Shown: positions 7,427 through 15,732, numbered from the stretch's first letter. The stretch is DNA of 34,360 nt from an uncultured Gammaproteobacteria bacterium (GCA_903928015.1 CAIYPF010000201.1:1-34360), one strand, 5' to 3'. The notes: generated from the letters alone by a model not told the origin. Numbers and translations are program-made.

Positions 7427-8668
7427 GTGCAGACAGAAAAGCCCGCTTCAGCCTTTCCTCCGCACGGCAAACTGATCTTCCTGGTGTCGATGATCCTGCT
7501 GCTGAACTACATCGACCGCGGCAACCTCGCTACGGCAGCGCCCCTGGTCAAGACCGAACTCGCCCTGGACGACGCGAAACTCGGCCTGCTGCTCTCCTCG
7601 TTCTACTGGACCTACGTGGCCTTCATGATCCCGGTGGGCTGGGCCACCGAAAGGTTCGGTGCGCATCGCGTGCTTGCTGTGGGCGCCACGCTGTGGTCCC
7701 TGGCCACGTTCTTCACGGGCTTCGCGCCCAACCTGAGCGCGATCTTCCTCCTGCGGCTGCTGCTCGGCGCGGCGGAAAGCACGGTGTTCCCCGCTGTATC
7801 GAGCCTGCTCGCCACGCATGTGCCGCTCGGGAAGCGCGGCATGGCGAACGGCATCATGAGCTTCGGCTACCAGGTGGGGCCCGCCGTCGGCACCTTTGCC
7901 GGGGGTCTGATGATGGAGAGCTACGGCTGGCGCCCGGTGTTCATCCTCTTCGGCGCGATATCGCTTTTCTGGGTGCTGCCGTGGATCCGTTTCAGCGCGG
8001 GCCATGCGCCGTCCACGCTGGCCGGCGCCTCTGCCGAGGCCGCACCCACCTACGGCCAGATTCTCCGCCAGCGTGGTTTGTGGGGCGCGTCGCTGGGGCA
8101 TTTTTCCTCGAACTACAACTACTACTTCATCCTCTCGTTCCTGCCGCTCTATCTCGTGGAGCAGCGCGGTTTCTCGATGACAGAAATGGGGCAGGTGGCA
8201 GGCAGCGCCTATCTCATCAATGCGCTCGCGGCACTCGTGGGCGGCTGGTACATGGACCGCTGGGTGCGCGCCGGGCGCTCACGCACGGTGATCTACAAGC
8301 TCGCCATGACCAGCAGTCACGTGGTCTCCATCGGCGCGATGATCGGGATGATGCTGCTGCCGGTGCGCGAGGCTGTCGCGTGTCTCTTCGTGTTCGAGGT
8401 CTTCATCGGGCTCTGCGCACCGGGCACGTTCGGCATCGGACAGGTGCTCGCCGGCCCGCTCGCCACGGGGCGCTGGATCGGCGTGCAGAATTTCTGCGGC
8501 AACACGGCGGGCATTCTTGCTCCCGCGCTGACCGGCGTGATGGTGGCAGCGAGCGGCAACTACACCACGGCCTTCATCGCTGCCGCGCTGGTGAACGTGC
8601 TTGGCGTGATTGGCTGGGGGTTCATCCTGCCCAAGGTGGAACCCCTCGACTGGAGCAAGGAGCGCTGA
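7427..8668 (+). CDS. MFS transporter, probable anion:cation symporter (ACS) family
   Basis: A 413-residue inner-membrane protein with about 12 hydrophobic segments. The N-terminal NYIDRGNLATAAP (25-37) in the first helix and GWATERFGAHRVL after the second are typical of the ACS group (sugar acid, hydroxybenzoate and other organic anion permeases). The start is GTG 7427, preceded by AGGGAGA at 7414-7420; no upstream in-frame start is better placed. It is divergent from the PQQ dehydrogenase operon, so it may import the acid that the ligase activates. That link is inferred from position only, and the substrate is unknown. Confidence 0.9.
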   Translation: MQTEKPASAFPPHGKLIFLVSMILLLNYIDRGNLATAAPLVKTELALDDAKLGLLLSSFYWTYVAFMIPVGWATERFGAHRVLAVGATLWSLATFFTGFAPNLSAIFLLRLLLGAAESTVFPAVSSLLATHVPLGKRGMANGIMSFGYQVGPAVGTFAGGLMMESYGWRPVFILFGAISLFWVLPWIRFSAGHAPSTLAGASAEAAPTYGQILRQRGLWGASLGHFSSNYNYYFILSFLPLYLVEQRGFSMTEMGQVAGSAYLINALAALVGGWYMDRWVRAGRSRTVIYKLAMTSSHVVSIGAMIGMMLLPVREAVACLFVFEVFIGLCAPGTFGIGQVLAGPLATGRWIGVQNFCGNTAGILAPALTGVMVAASGNYTTAFIAAALVNVLGVIGWGFILPKVEPLDWSKER

Positions 8669-8681
8669 GGCATCGGGCTAC

Positions 8682-8733
8682 GGTTCGGTGGTTCGGTGGT
8701 TCGGTGGTTCGGTGGTTCGGTGGTTCGGTGGTT
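8682..8733. repeat. Perfect tandem octamer repeat, GGTTCGGT x 6.5
   Basis: Six exact copies of GGTTCGGT (8682-8729) plus GGTT, starting 13 bp after the MFS stop codon. The array is intergenic and identical copy to copy, so it is likely a recent, length-variable microsatellite formed by slippage. It does not look like a terminator. Confidence 0.95.
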
Positions 8734-8748
8734 TAGGCAGGTGCGCCC

Positions 8749-8887
8749 GCGCTGCGGCCTGAGGGGCCTCCCGTCTCGCTCACGCCGCTGCACATCCCTG
8801 TGCATCGGCTGCCTGCATCCGAGGGATCGTTCCCGACGATCCCTCGGCTGAAGGCCGCTCACCGGGAGGCCCCTCAGGCCGCAGCGC
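8749..8887. repeat. Nested palindromic element: 25-bp perfect inverted repeat enclosing two hairpins
   Basis: Outer arms 8749-8773 and 8863-8887 are perfect 25-bp reverse complements, 89 bp apart. Inside lie two more perfect stems: TGCACA-TCCC-TGTGCA (8789-8804) and CCGAGGGATCG with CGATCCCTCGG around a 7-nt loop (8819-8847). The whole can fold as a closed stem with two side hairpins, as DNA cruciform or RNA. No reading frame in it looks real. It resembles a mobile palindromic element or a structured RNA; I do not recognise the family. Confidence 0.85.
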
Positions 8888-8930
8888 TCGATCTGTTGCC
8901 GTGCCGGGATCGGGCGCAGACCCGGAGCGG

Positions 8931-9133
8931 GAATGGTCGGGGGCATGGCCCCCTCCTACGCGGTGTGGGCGCGGGTCACGCACGCGACAGCAGCGGGAAC
9001 GCATTGGTCGGGGCAGGGCCACCTCCTACGAGGTGTGGGCAAGGCAACGCACACGGCGGCAGCCGGAACGCAATGGTCGGGGCAGGGCCACCTCCTACGA
9101 GGTGCGGGCAAGGCAACGCCCGCGATACTCCCT
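8931..9133. repeat. Three tandem ~70-bp imperfect repeats
   Basis: Units begin at 8935, 9006 and 9075 (spacing 71 and 69 bp). Each starts with GGTCGGGG, continues with CCTCCTACG, and ends in a CACG/CAACGC-rich tail. Units 2 and 3 are nearly identical; unit 1 has diverged. Open frames crossing the array only restate the repeat and lack start signals, so I do not call genes. Together with the octamer array and the nested palindrome, this accounts for most of the 501-bp gap between the MFS and MOSC genes. Confidence 0.85.
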
Positions 9134-9134
9134 C

Positions 9135-9160
9135 CGTAGGAGCGGGCCATGCCCGCGACA
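9135..9160 (+). repeat. REP-like palindromic element (CGTAGGAGCGGGCCATGCCCGCGACA type)
   Basis: A stem GCGGGC-CAT-GCCCGC (9142-9156) sits within a CGTAGGAG...CGACA frame. The first 70-bp unit carries the same element inverted at 8935-8960, so the pair encloses the array in opposite orientation. Nineteen bases from 9142 to 9160 recur exactly at 21275-21293. Repeats of this kind are widespread in intergenic DNA of Pseudomonas and Xanthomonas relatives. Confidence 0.75.
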
Positions 9161-9169
9161 CCGGACAGT

Positions 9170-9625
9170 TCAGGGAAGCAGCAGCGCATCTCCCACCGCG
9201 AATACGCCCGTCTGCAGCACGTCCGCACGCAGCCCCGAGCGGTGCAGCATCTGCCGGATCGTGCGGTGGCCGGGCCAGTCGGGAAGGGCGTAGAGCCTGC
9301 CCATGACGGAGCAGGGCTCGCAGAGCTCCACGCCACGCAGCACTGCGGTGCCCAGACGGAATTCCTTGCCCACGAGATCGTTCAGGCGCACGCCGCGCGT
9401 CACGATGTTGCGGCGGCTGCGGGAGAGATCGGCGGGCACGCCCTGTTCCTGCGCGAAAGCCTCGAGTTCTTCGGCCTCGACCAGCGTCAGGTTCTCGCCG
9501 GGCACCTTGCGCTTGCCGAAGTGGCGATCGCCCTCGATGCCCTTGCCGACGACCACACGCACCGACGTCACCTCGATCTGTGGCGAGCGCGGCGCGGTGG
9601 CGACGAAGATGCGTTCGATGCCCAT
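9170..9625 (-). CDS. MOSC domain-containing protein
   Basis: A 151-residue single-domain MOSC (MoCo sulfurase C-terminal) protein. Conserved features: VGKGIEGDRHFGK (26-38), RRNIVTRGVRLNDLVGKEF (71-89) and the Cys-bearing VELCEPC (99-105), where Cys105 is the conserved cysteine thought to handle sulfur or bind the molybdenum cofactor. Small stand-alone MOSC proteins of this type (YiiM and relatives) bind molybdopterin and some reduce N-hydroxylated compounds; the role here is unknown. It follows gspD on the same strand after 63 bp and may be cotranscribed with the secretion operon by read-through, without a functional link that I can see. ATG 9625 opens the conserved fold directly. Confidence 0.9.
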   Translation of the reverse strand: MGIERIFVATAPRSPQIEVTSVRVVVGKGIEGDRHFGKRKVPGENLTLVEAEELEAFAQEQGVPADLSRSRRNIVTRGVRLNDLVGKEFRLGTAVLRGVELCEPCSVMGRLYALPDWPGHRTIRQMLHRSGLRADVLQTGVFAVGDALLLP

Positions 9626-9688
9626 GGCACGCTCAGCCCGACCACGCGTGGCGCGGGGGCCGGGACGCGCGCGTTCGAGTGGCCTGCA

Positions 9689-11899
9689 TCACTCGGGCTG
9701 CGCGAGCTTGGTTGCGAGTTCCTCGGCCTCTTCCGGCGTGCGCACCACGTAGGGAATCACCAGCACCATCAGTTCGGTGCGGTCCTCGGAGTCGCCGTCG
9801 ACGCGGAAGAGCTTGCCGATGCCGGGGAGCTTGCCCAGCACCGGGATGCCACGCTGCTTGGTGCCGCCACTGGAGGACACCAGTCCGCCCAGCAGCACCG
9901 AGCCGCCGTCTTTCAGACTCACGGTGGTCTCTATGCTGCGGTTGAAGATCGTGGGCGAGTCGATCCCGCTGGTGGTGGTTTCGGTGGCCTGGCTGAGTTC
10001 CTGCGCCACTTCGACATCGACATAACCGGATGCGTGCACGGTGGGCCGGATCTCCAGCGTCACGCCGGTGCGCCGGTACTCGACGTTGTTCACGATGGGC
10101 GCGTCCGAGTTGTCTACAGATCGCGCGGAGGAGCTCACCACCGGGATCTCGTCGCCCACGTCGATGCGCGCGCTCTGCCCGCTCATCACCATGAGGCGCG
10201 GCCGCGAGCGTATCTGGGCACGCTCGTTCTTGTAGAGCATGTTCAGCACGGCACGTGTTTCGCCGGCGTTGTCGAGCGTGAGGTTGAATCCTGTGGCGCC
10301 GATGCCAAGCCCGCCCAGCGTGCCGTAGTCGACATCGTAGGTGTCGCCGTTGCGCGAGAACGAGCCCTTGGCGAGCCACTCGACGCCGCTGTTCTCGGTG
10401 TCGTTCAGGGTGACCTCGGCGATCAGCACCTCGACCAGCACCGCGGGCGCGGGGCGGTCCATGGCACGGATGGTGGGCAGGAGGTCGAGCCATTCCTGTC
10501 CGCTGCCGCGGAAAACCACGGCATTGCGATTGGCATCGAGCACGAAGCGCCCGCCCGCGGCCGGCGAGCGCGGCGTCTTGCCCTGCAGCCCGACGCGTTG
10601 GCGTTGGCTGTTGCGCATGCCCGCGGCACCGGTGCCGCCCATGGCAGCGCTCATGTCCTCGCCCTCGGCGGCATCGGTTGGCTGCACGCGCAGTGGCTGC
10701 CGGGTGGCGCTGCGGGCGCTGCCGCCGCCTCCCTCCAGCGCGTTCAGCACTTCGACGATGTTGGCGGCGTTGGTGGTGGTGACCTGGTAGGAAAAGATGC
10801 CATCGTCGATGCCGACCTGACGCTCGCGGTCGATGGAATCGACCCACTGGCGCACGTGCTCGAGCGTCTGCTGGTTGGGCGCGAAGACCACCAGCGAACT
10901 GCTTGCCTCGAGCGGCAGCACGATCACGCTGCCGAGCGGCGGGCGCTGCGAGGCGTCGTAGCCCTCGGATTGCAGGATGCGCTCCAGATCGTTGGCGAGT
11001 TCCTTCACCGGCACATAGGCCGGGCGCACGCTCATCGAGTATTTGCCGCGCATCACCGGCTGGTCGAGGGAGCGGATGATGCTGAGCGCCTGCTCCACCT
11101 CGGGCGCCTTGCCGACCAGCACCACGGCGTTGCGCACGGGGTCTTCCTGCACCTCGAGCTCGACGCCCTTCATCACGTTGCCGAGCCAGCTCTTCACCTT
11201 GGCGTTGGACACCACCTCGAGCGGCACGAACATGAATATCGGTCGCTGGGCGTCGGGCACGTCGGGCAGGGTGCGGCCGCTCACGAGCAGCGGCGTCTGG
11301 CCGCCCTTGCTGCTGCGGTCGACGACGAAGACCAGCACGCCGTTCTCGCGGTTGATAACGATGCCGTAGGCCGAGAGGGTGGTCCGCGCGATGCGGTAGA
11401 GCTCGGCCGGGGTGACGGCTTCGGTGATGCGCAAGGTCACGAGATCCTGCTGCTTGCGGATCTCGGGCTGCAGCGTGAAAGAGAGCCCCAACTGCTCGCC
11501 GAACACCTCGTTCACGAAGTTGGACAGAGGGATGTTGTTGTAGTTGACCGAGACCTTGGGGCCCTTCAGCGTGGCGGAGAAATCGTCTTCTGCACGGCTG
11601 CTCACGGTCTCGTTCACACGCACGTGGGGCGTGGAGCGGATTTCGGTGTCGGTGGCAAGCGGGGCCTCCGACGGACCTTCGGCGCTGCGCTCGACGGGCG
11701 GGCGCAGCGGCTCGAAGAATGTCGCCTCGGCCTTGCGGTTCTGCTCGAAAGCAGGGCCCTTGGAGGCTGGCGTCCGGGGGTCCTTCAGGGATTCGCAGCC
11801 TCCGGCAAACGCGAGCGTGGCAACAGCCACGACGCGCAGGATCAGGTTGCTGCGACAGCGCGCCCCGGGGGGGGCCTGCCGGTACTGCGTGGTGCTCAC
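9689..11899 (-). CDS. gspD: Type II secretion system secretin GspD (lipoprotein type)
   Basis: A 736-residue outer-membrane secretin that forms the exit channel. A lipobox (AFAGGC, Cys35) replaces the cleavable signal usual in GspD, as in Xanthomonas XpsD, so it may reach the outer membrane without a pilotin. In order: N0 domain with PLSNFVNEVFGEQLGLSF (from about 123), N1-N3 repeats with AYVPVKELANDLERIL, a Gly/Ala/Arg-rich insertion in N3 (about 393-445), and the secretin core ending in VPVLGKLPGIGKLFR and ELMVLVIPYVV near the C-terminus. The start is GTG 11899, overlapping the stop of the gspC-like gene by 4 bp (GTGA). It is the last gene of the operon. Confidence 0.95.
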   Translation of the reverse strand: MSTTQYRQAPPGARCRSNLILRVVAVATLAFAGGCESLKDPRTPASKGPAFEQNRKAEATFFEPLRPPVERSAEGPSEAPLATDTEIRSTPHVRVNETVSSRAEDDFSATLKGPKVSVNYNNIPLSNFVNEVFGEQLGLSFTLQPEIRKQQDLVTLRITEAVTPAELYRIARTTLSAYGIVINRENGVLVFVVDRSSKGGQTPLLVSGRTLPDVPDAQRPIFMFVPLEVVSNAKVKSWLGNVMKGVELEVQEDPVRNAVVLVGKAPEVEQALSIIRSLDQPVMRGKYSMSVRPAYVPVKELANDLERILQSEGYDASQRPPLGSVIVLPLEASSSLVVFAPNQQTLEHVRQWVDSIDRERQVGIDDGIFSYQVTTTNAANIVEVLNALEGGGGSARSATRQPLRVQPTDAAEGEDMSAAMGGTGAAGMRNSQRQRVGLQGKTPRSPAAGGRFVLDANRNAVVFRGSGQEWLDLLPTIRAMDRPAPAVLVEVLIAEVTLNDTENSGVEWLAKGSFSRNGDTYDVDYGTLGGLGIGATGFNLTLDNAGETRAVLNMLYKNERAQIRSRPRLMVMSGQSARIDVGDEIPVVSSSARSVDNSDAPIVNNVEYRRTGVTLEIRPTVHASGYVDVEVAQELSQATETTTSGIDSPTIFNRSIETTVSLKDGGSVLLGGLVSSSGGTKQRGIPVLGKLPGIGKLFRVDGDSEDRTELMVLVIPYVVRTPEEAEELATKLAQPE

Positions 11900-12393
11900 T
11901 GTTGTGCCCCGTCGTAAAGGTGAAGGGTTGAGGTTCCCGCAGAGGTGGAGAACCCGACTGAATCCGTACCGATCGAGCCCAGGCTGATGCCCTCGGCCAA
12001 GGCCTGTCCGACCTTGAGGCGCATGACCTCGGCGCCGCCCGCAGCGGCGACCGGCAGCAGCAGCGCCACCGGGCCGTCGGCGCCGCGCTCGATGCCGACC
12101 AGGCGGTAATCCCGCGCGATGCCTTCAAGATCCGGCGGCGGACGTGCAGCCGGCGTGGCCGGCGCGGAGGACTCGGGCGCATCATAGGCCCCCCAGTGTC
12201 CCTTGGCGCCCAGCACGCGCAACGCGAGCCCGCTCTCGCGCGGTGCGGCAGCTGCAGATCCGGCGGCAGGCTCGCTGTCGCCACGGGCACGGGCACCGGA
12301 ACCCGAGACGCCCAGTGCAAAGCCGCCGGCCGCGCAGAGCAGCGCGGCCGCGAACAGCCCCCACAGCAGACGCCGGAGCATGGCCGGGCTCAT
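11896..12393 (-). CDS. GspC/XpsN-like inner-membrane type II secretion protein
   Basis: A 165-residue protein with one N-terminal membrane helix (about 8-29), a low-complexity Ala/Pro/Ser periplasmic linker (30-92) and a small beta-rich domain (about 94-160, DYRLVGIERG, ALLLPV, RLKVGQALAEG, LHLYDG). That domain resembles the HR domain of GspC, which contacts the N0 domain of the secretin. It lacks the PDZ or coiled-coil C-terminus of classic GspC. In the Xanthomonas xps operon the gene between M and D is xpsN, which fills the GspC place; position and layout here fit that. It overlaps gspM and gspD by 4 bp on each side. Family assignment is moderate because the domain is short. Confidence 0.75.
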   Translation of the reverse strand: MSPAMLRRLLWGLFAAALLCAAGGFALGVSGSGARARGDSEPAAGSAAAAPRESGLALRVLGAKGHWGAYDAPESSAPATPAARPPPDLEGIARDYRLVGIERGADGPVALLLPVAAAGGAEVMRLKVGQALAEGISLGSIGTDSVGFSTSAGTSTLHLYDGAQQ

Positions 12394-12971
12394 GAGTCGT
12401 CCTCCGGCAGCACCAGCACGCTCACTTGCATCGTGATCGTCTGTCCGCGCTGTGCAGACACCAGCAGTTGCTCGACCACTATGCGCGGGCTGTGCTCGGC
12501 GATCTCCTGGAGCATGGGCAGCACGCCCTCGTCACGCAGGCGTCCGTTGATTTCGGCGCGCACGCGCCAGCCGCCCATCGATTTCAGTTCCTCGGCAGGC
12601 GAGAGCTTCATGCGGTTCCACGCGAGGTGGCGGGCAATGATGCTGCGCAGAGTGGTCTGCAGGTCTGCCGCTGCAAGCTCTGCAGATCCCGCGCGCCAGG
12701 CCTGCGCCTGCCACTTGGCGAGAGCGGTCTGTTCACGGGCGATCGCCTCGCTCCAGCCCCCGCTGGCAGCCAGCGCCTCGAGACGTGCCGCGCGCCGCTC
12801 CAGCGGACTGCGGTCGGCGCGGGTCTCGTCGATGGCATCGCGCAGCAGGAGCGTGACGTGTATCACCAGCACCAGCGGCACCAGCATCAGCATCGCAGCA
12901 AGGCGAGGGTTGGCGAGGGTCTCGTCGCGCAGTCGCGCCACGGCTTCCGTCAGGGCTGCAGGAAGGCGCAT
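12390..12971 (-). CDS. gspM: Type II secretion system protein GspM
   Basis: A 193-residue bitopic inner-membrane protein: short cytoplasmic N-terminus, membrane helix (about 26-44, LAAMLMLVPLVLVIHVTLLL), coiled region, then a ferredoxin-like periplasmic domain (about 105-190). It partners GspL in the assembly platform. ATG 12971 overlaps the gspL stop by 1 bp (TGATG), which fixes the start; a longer in-frame reading upstream is only a shadow of gspL. Sequence conservation in this family is low, so the call rests on topology, length and position between L and the C-like gene. Confidence 0.85.
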   Translation of the reverse strand: MRLPAALTEAVARLRDETLANPRLAAMLMLVPLVLVIHVTLLLRDAIDETRADRSPLERRAARLEALAASGGWSEAIAREQTALAKWQAQAWRAGSAELAAADLQTTLRSIIARHLAWNRMKLSPAEELKSMGGWRVRAEINGRLRDEGVLPMLQEIAEHSPRIVVEQLLVSAQRGQTITMQVSVLVLPEDDS

Positions 12972-14038
12972 CACGGCGCCCTCCCCGATGCTGCAAAGAG
13001 GGGCGTGGCCCGGGCGTTTGCCGAGAGCGTGATCTCGAGACTCACCTGCTCCGGCCGCAGCGTGGGCGCCACGGCAACGCGCTCGAACCACGGGCTCTGC
13101 TGCAGCGCCTCGACGTAGGCGCGGTTGTCGGCAGCCTTGTCCTCGACCATCGCCCGCGCGATGCGGGTGTTGACCTCCCACTGCAGGAGGCGCTGGTACC
13201 GTGCACCTGCCAGGTGTTCGAACTCGGCTGCGGCTTCGAGCGCGTTGCGCCCCGAGAGAAGCCCCGCCAGCGCCTGATTGCGCGCGGCGAGAGCGAGAGC
13301 CTCGCTGCGTTCCTCGAGGAGTGGCGCGAGTTCGCGCTCGCGCGCATCGACCGAGGCTTCGAGCCGGGCGTTCGCGGCCTGTTGGCCGGCGAATTCACCG
13401 AGCGACCACAGGAGCCACAACACGGAACACGCGAGCGCGAGCCCGGCAGCCACCAGAGGGTCCCGCAGCGCCACGCGCCAGTCGAAGGGCGGCAGATCCC
13501 AGCGCGCAGGCTGCAAGCTCGCCGGCAGCCGGGGCGGTTGTGCATCGGGGCCGAGGCCTGCCGCACGCAGCCGCAGCGAGGACTCGCGTTCGGAAGCCGG
13601 CAGGAGGCAGCTGAACACCAGTCGCCCGCCGCGCCAGCGCTCCAGCACCTGTTGCGATCCCTCGATGCCACGCAGGCAGGCATCGGCTGCGGGCGCGAGG
13701 AAGAGCTGCTCGGGCAACACCTGCCAGCGGCGCGCGGGGCCGTCCTGCGCGGCGATGGCGGCGCTGACGCGCGCTGAGTCCCAGATCCAGAGAGCCACGC
13801 CGCCCGCGGCATCAGCGGCATGCCAGGCGGGCGAGGCGAAAGGCGAGAGCTGGCGCGCACGGTCGGCGATGGCGCGCGCGCGGTGACGCGCGGGCACGGC
13901 GCGCAGGTCGAGCTCCGTGAACACGCAGAGCTCCGTCCCCACCAGCCACAGCGGGCGGGCGGCGGCGAGCGCGGCCGGCTGCACGCCGCTAGCGCGTTGC
14001 AGGCGCGCGGGGGCTGAAGTACTGGCCCGGAACTTCAT
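12971..14038 (-). CDS. gspL: Type II secretion system protein GspL
   Basis: A 355-residue inner-membrane protein. The N-terminal part (about 20-215) is a reduced actin-like cytoplasmic domain that docks the GspE ATPase. A membrane helix follows (about 237-257, LVAAGLALACSVLWLLWSL), then a coiled segment rich in Glu/Ala and a ferredoxin-like periplasmic domain with VAPTLRPEQVSLEITL at the C-terminus. ATG 14038 has AGGA 8 bp upstream but overlaps the end of gspK by 50 bp. A GTG at 13984, 4 bases after the gspK stop, would start at QPAALAAARPLWLVG and is a real alternative. The end overlaps gspM by 1 bp. Confidence 0.85.
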   Translation of the reverse strand: MKFRASTSAPARLQRASGVQPAALAAARPLWLVGTELCVFTELDLRAVPARHRARAIADRARQLSPFASPAWHAADAAGGVALWIWDSARVSAAIAAQDGPARRWQVLPEQLFLAPAADACLRGIEGSQQVLERWRGGRLVFSCLLPASERESSLRLRAAGLGPDAQPPRLPASLQPARWDLPPFDWRVALRDPLVAAGLALACSVLWLLWSLGEFAGQQAANARLEASVDARERELAPLLEERSEALALAARNQALAGLLSGRNALEAAAEFEHLAGARYQRLLQWEVNTRIARAMVEDKAADNRAYVEALQQSPWFERVAVAPTLRPEQVSLEITLSANARATPLFAASGRAP

Positions 14039-15041
14039 TCGGCAAGTCCTGAGGAGGGAGGCTGAGTGAGTAGACGCTGTCGATCTGCCACGGGAGCTGC
14101 AGATCGAGGGGCGTCGATTGTATCGCAAGCATCTCGGCATGGGCCGAGCCCTCCGTCCACAGCGTGAGCCGCAGCGTGTCGGAGGGGAAGAAACGGTATT
14201 GGTCCCCGGCAACGGGCAGTTCCACGTCGACCCGCGCCTTGAAGTCAGGCTCCGAGCGGAAGGGCTCGCGGTTGCGCTCGTCGACGATGCGCTCGGCCCG
14301 GGCGGGATCGAGGCCGGGCAACCACTCGAGCAGCGAGGCGGGCACCACGTTGGGATTGAAGGCCTCCGAACGGCCCGGCGAGAGCCACTCGTGCAGGCGG
14401 AAAGCCGGATGCGCCGCAATCCACTCACGCCAGCCCATGACCTGCGTGATCTCGGGAGCAGAGCGCAAATTGCGGTCGGACGGCGGCGCCAGTCCGGCGG
14501 CAGCGTATTCCTCGCGCTCGGCGCCGTTCAGGCGGCGCACGCTGTTGCTGTCGCGGTAATCGGCCAGGGTATCGAGGAGTGCGGCCACGCTGGCCTCGGC
14601 GTCATCGAAGCGTCCGAGCAGTCCCTCGAGTCGCTCCGGCGTCTGGCTGTTCAGCGCAACCATGCCCGCTTCGTCCTGCAGCGAGAAGCGCACCCGGCCC
14701 ATGCCCGCATACGGGCTGCCGTCGAGGGCAATCTCTCCGCCCACGGGGTCGATGCGCAGTTCGCCGGTGGCCTCTCCCGCCTCGGCCAGAGGCTCCTCCG
14801 TGGTGGTAAGGCCCGCACGGGTGAATCTCTGCGTGCCCAGCAGGAAAAGCACGGTCGCACGGGTGCTGTAGGCATCGAGGCTGTCCTGCAGCCGCGCGCG
14901 GATCAGTGTTGCCTGCTGCACACGCGCGCTCACGTAGGCATCAAGTGCCGCGGCCAGACTCAACACCACCACCATGGCGCCCAAGGCCAGCATCAGCGCG
15001 AACCCGCGCTGCGCCCGGGGCGGCAGCTGCCTATTCACCAT
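13989..15041 (-). CDS. gspK: Type II secretion minor pseudopilin GspK
   Basis: A 350-residue minor pseudopilin that caps the pseudopilus with GspI and GspJ. The prepilin leader ends QRG13, followed by FALMLALGAMVVVL. The +5 position is Leu18 instead of Glu, which is the known GspK peculiarity. The large globular part includes SLQDEAGMVALNSQ and a helix-hairpin-helix-like stretch NVVPASLLEWLPGLDPARAE, typical of GspK alpha domains. ATG 15041 overlaps the gspJ stop by 11 bp. The long upstream in-frame extension lies within gspJ and is not coding. Confidence 0.93.
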   Translation of the reverse strand: MVNRQLPPRAQRGFALMLALGAMVVVLSLAAALDAYVSARVQQATLIRARLQDSLDAYSTRATVLFLLGTQRFTRAGLTTTEEPLAEAGEATGELRIDPVGGEIALDGSPYAGMGRVRFSLQDEAGMVALNSQTPERLEGLLGRFDDAEASVAALLDTLADYRDSNSVRRLNGAEREEYAAAGLAPPSDRNLRSAPEITQVMGWREWIAAHPAFRLHEWLSPGRSEAFNPNVVPASLLEWLPGLDPARAERIVDERNREPFRSEPDFKARVDVELPVAGDQYRFFPSDTLRLTLWTEGSAHAEMLAIQSTPLDLQLPWQIDSVYSLSLPPQDLPNEVPGQYFSPRAPATR

Positions 15042-15732
15042 CCACCTCTTCGCTGTCCGCACCTTCGCTTTCCGCCCCGGAATCCTCCTCCTGCGAGCGT
15101 GCGCTGTGACGCGCAAGCAGCACGACGTCCAGCCGGTCGTTGTCGGGAAACTCGAAGCGCACACGACGCGGCAGCGCGGAGACGGCGGCTTCGCCCTCGG
15201 CCTGCGGCGATTCGGCCGCTGGCGCTTCGGCGGGGGGCCACTGCGGCTGCCAGTTGCCGTCGGGGCCCTGGTACTCGATGCGCTGCACCGGGGGCAAGGC
15301 ATCCACCAGCACCTGCTGGTCTCCTTCCTCGTAGCGCAGGCCCTGCTGCGGATCCGCGCTCCAGCGGATGGCCGTGGCAACGCCCTCGGCGCCAAGAAGC
15401 GGTCTGAAGCTCTGCATCTCGATGGTTCCGGCGGTACCGGCGAATACCGGGCGTGGCGGCACTGCGGGACGGGAATCGGCCACGTTTTGCCCTGCATCGC
15501 CAGCGTCATCGGCAGCTTGCGCAACAGCCTCGCTGGCTGCGGCAGCGATGCTTTCGCGCAGCCATGCGCGGGCCATCAACTCGTGATAGGCCGTGCCCTG
15601 ATCGGTGGCCACGCGGCGCAGCATTCCCAGACCCTGCCCGATACCCTGCATCACCAGCGATGACGCCAAGGTGACAAGCACCAGCGCCACCAACAGCTCC
15701 AGCAGCCCGAGTCCGCGCGAATGCCGCCTCAT
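15031..15732 (-). CDS. gspJ: Type II secretion minor pseudopilin GspJ
   Basis: A 233-residue minor pseudopilin. The leader is MRRHSRG7, then LGLLELLVALVLV with Glu12 at +5; Leu replaces the usual Phe at +1. The rest has the GspJ core (RPVFAGTAGTIEMQSF, LRYEEGDQQVLVDALPPV, RVRFEFPDNDRLDVVLLA) and ends in a very acidic Ser/Glu/Gly tail of about 25 residues that is not part of the usual fold. ATG 15732 overlaps the gspI stop by 4 bp. Confidence 0.92.
   Translation of the reverse strand: MRRHSRGLGLLELLVALVLVTLASSLVMQGIGQGLGMLRRVATDQGTAYHELMARAWLRESIAAAASEAVAQAADDAGDAGQNVADSRPAVPPRPVFAGTAGTIEMQSFRPLLGAEGVATAIRWSADPQQGLRYEEGDQQVLVDALPPVQRIEYQGPDGNWQPQWPPAEAPAAESPQAEGEAAVSALPRRVRFEFPDNDRLDVVLLARHSARSQEEDSGAESEGADSEEVDGE

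Noticed and set aside
8931..9133. CRISPR array
   Set aside because: Units are adjacent 70-bp copies without unique spacers, and no cas gene is in the window.
8901..9293. Short open frames across the 70-bp repeats
   Set aside because: Their peptides only restate the repeat unit in different frames and lack ribosome sites, so they are a by-product of the array.
9149..11917. 922-codon plus-strand frame opposite gspD
   Set aside because: An antisense shadow of the secretin gene for the same reasons; gspD fits operon overlaps and motifs exactly.
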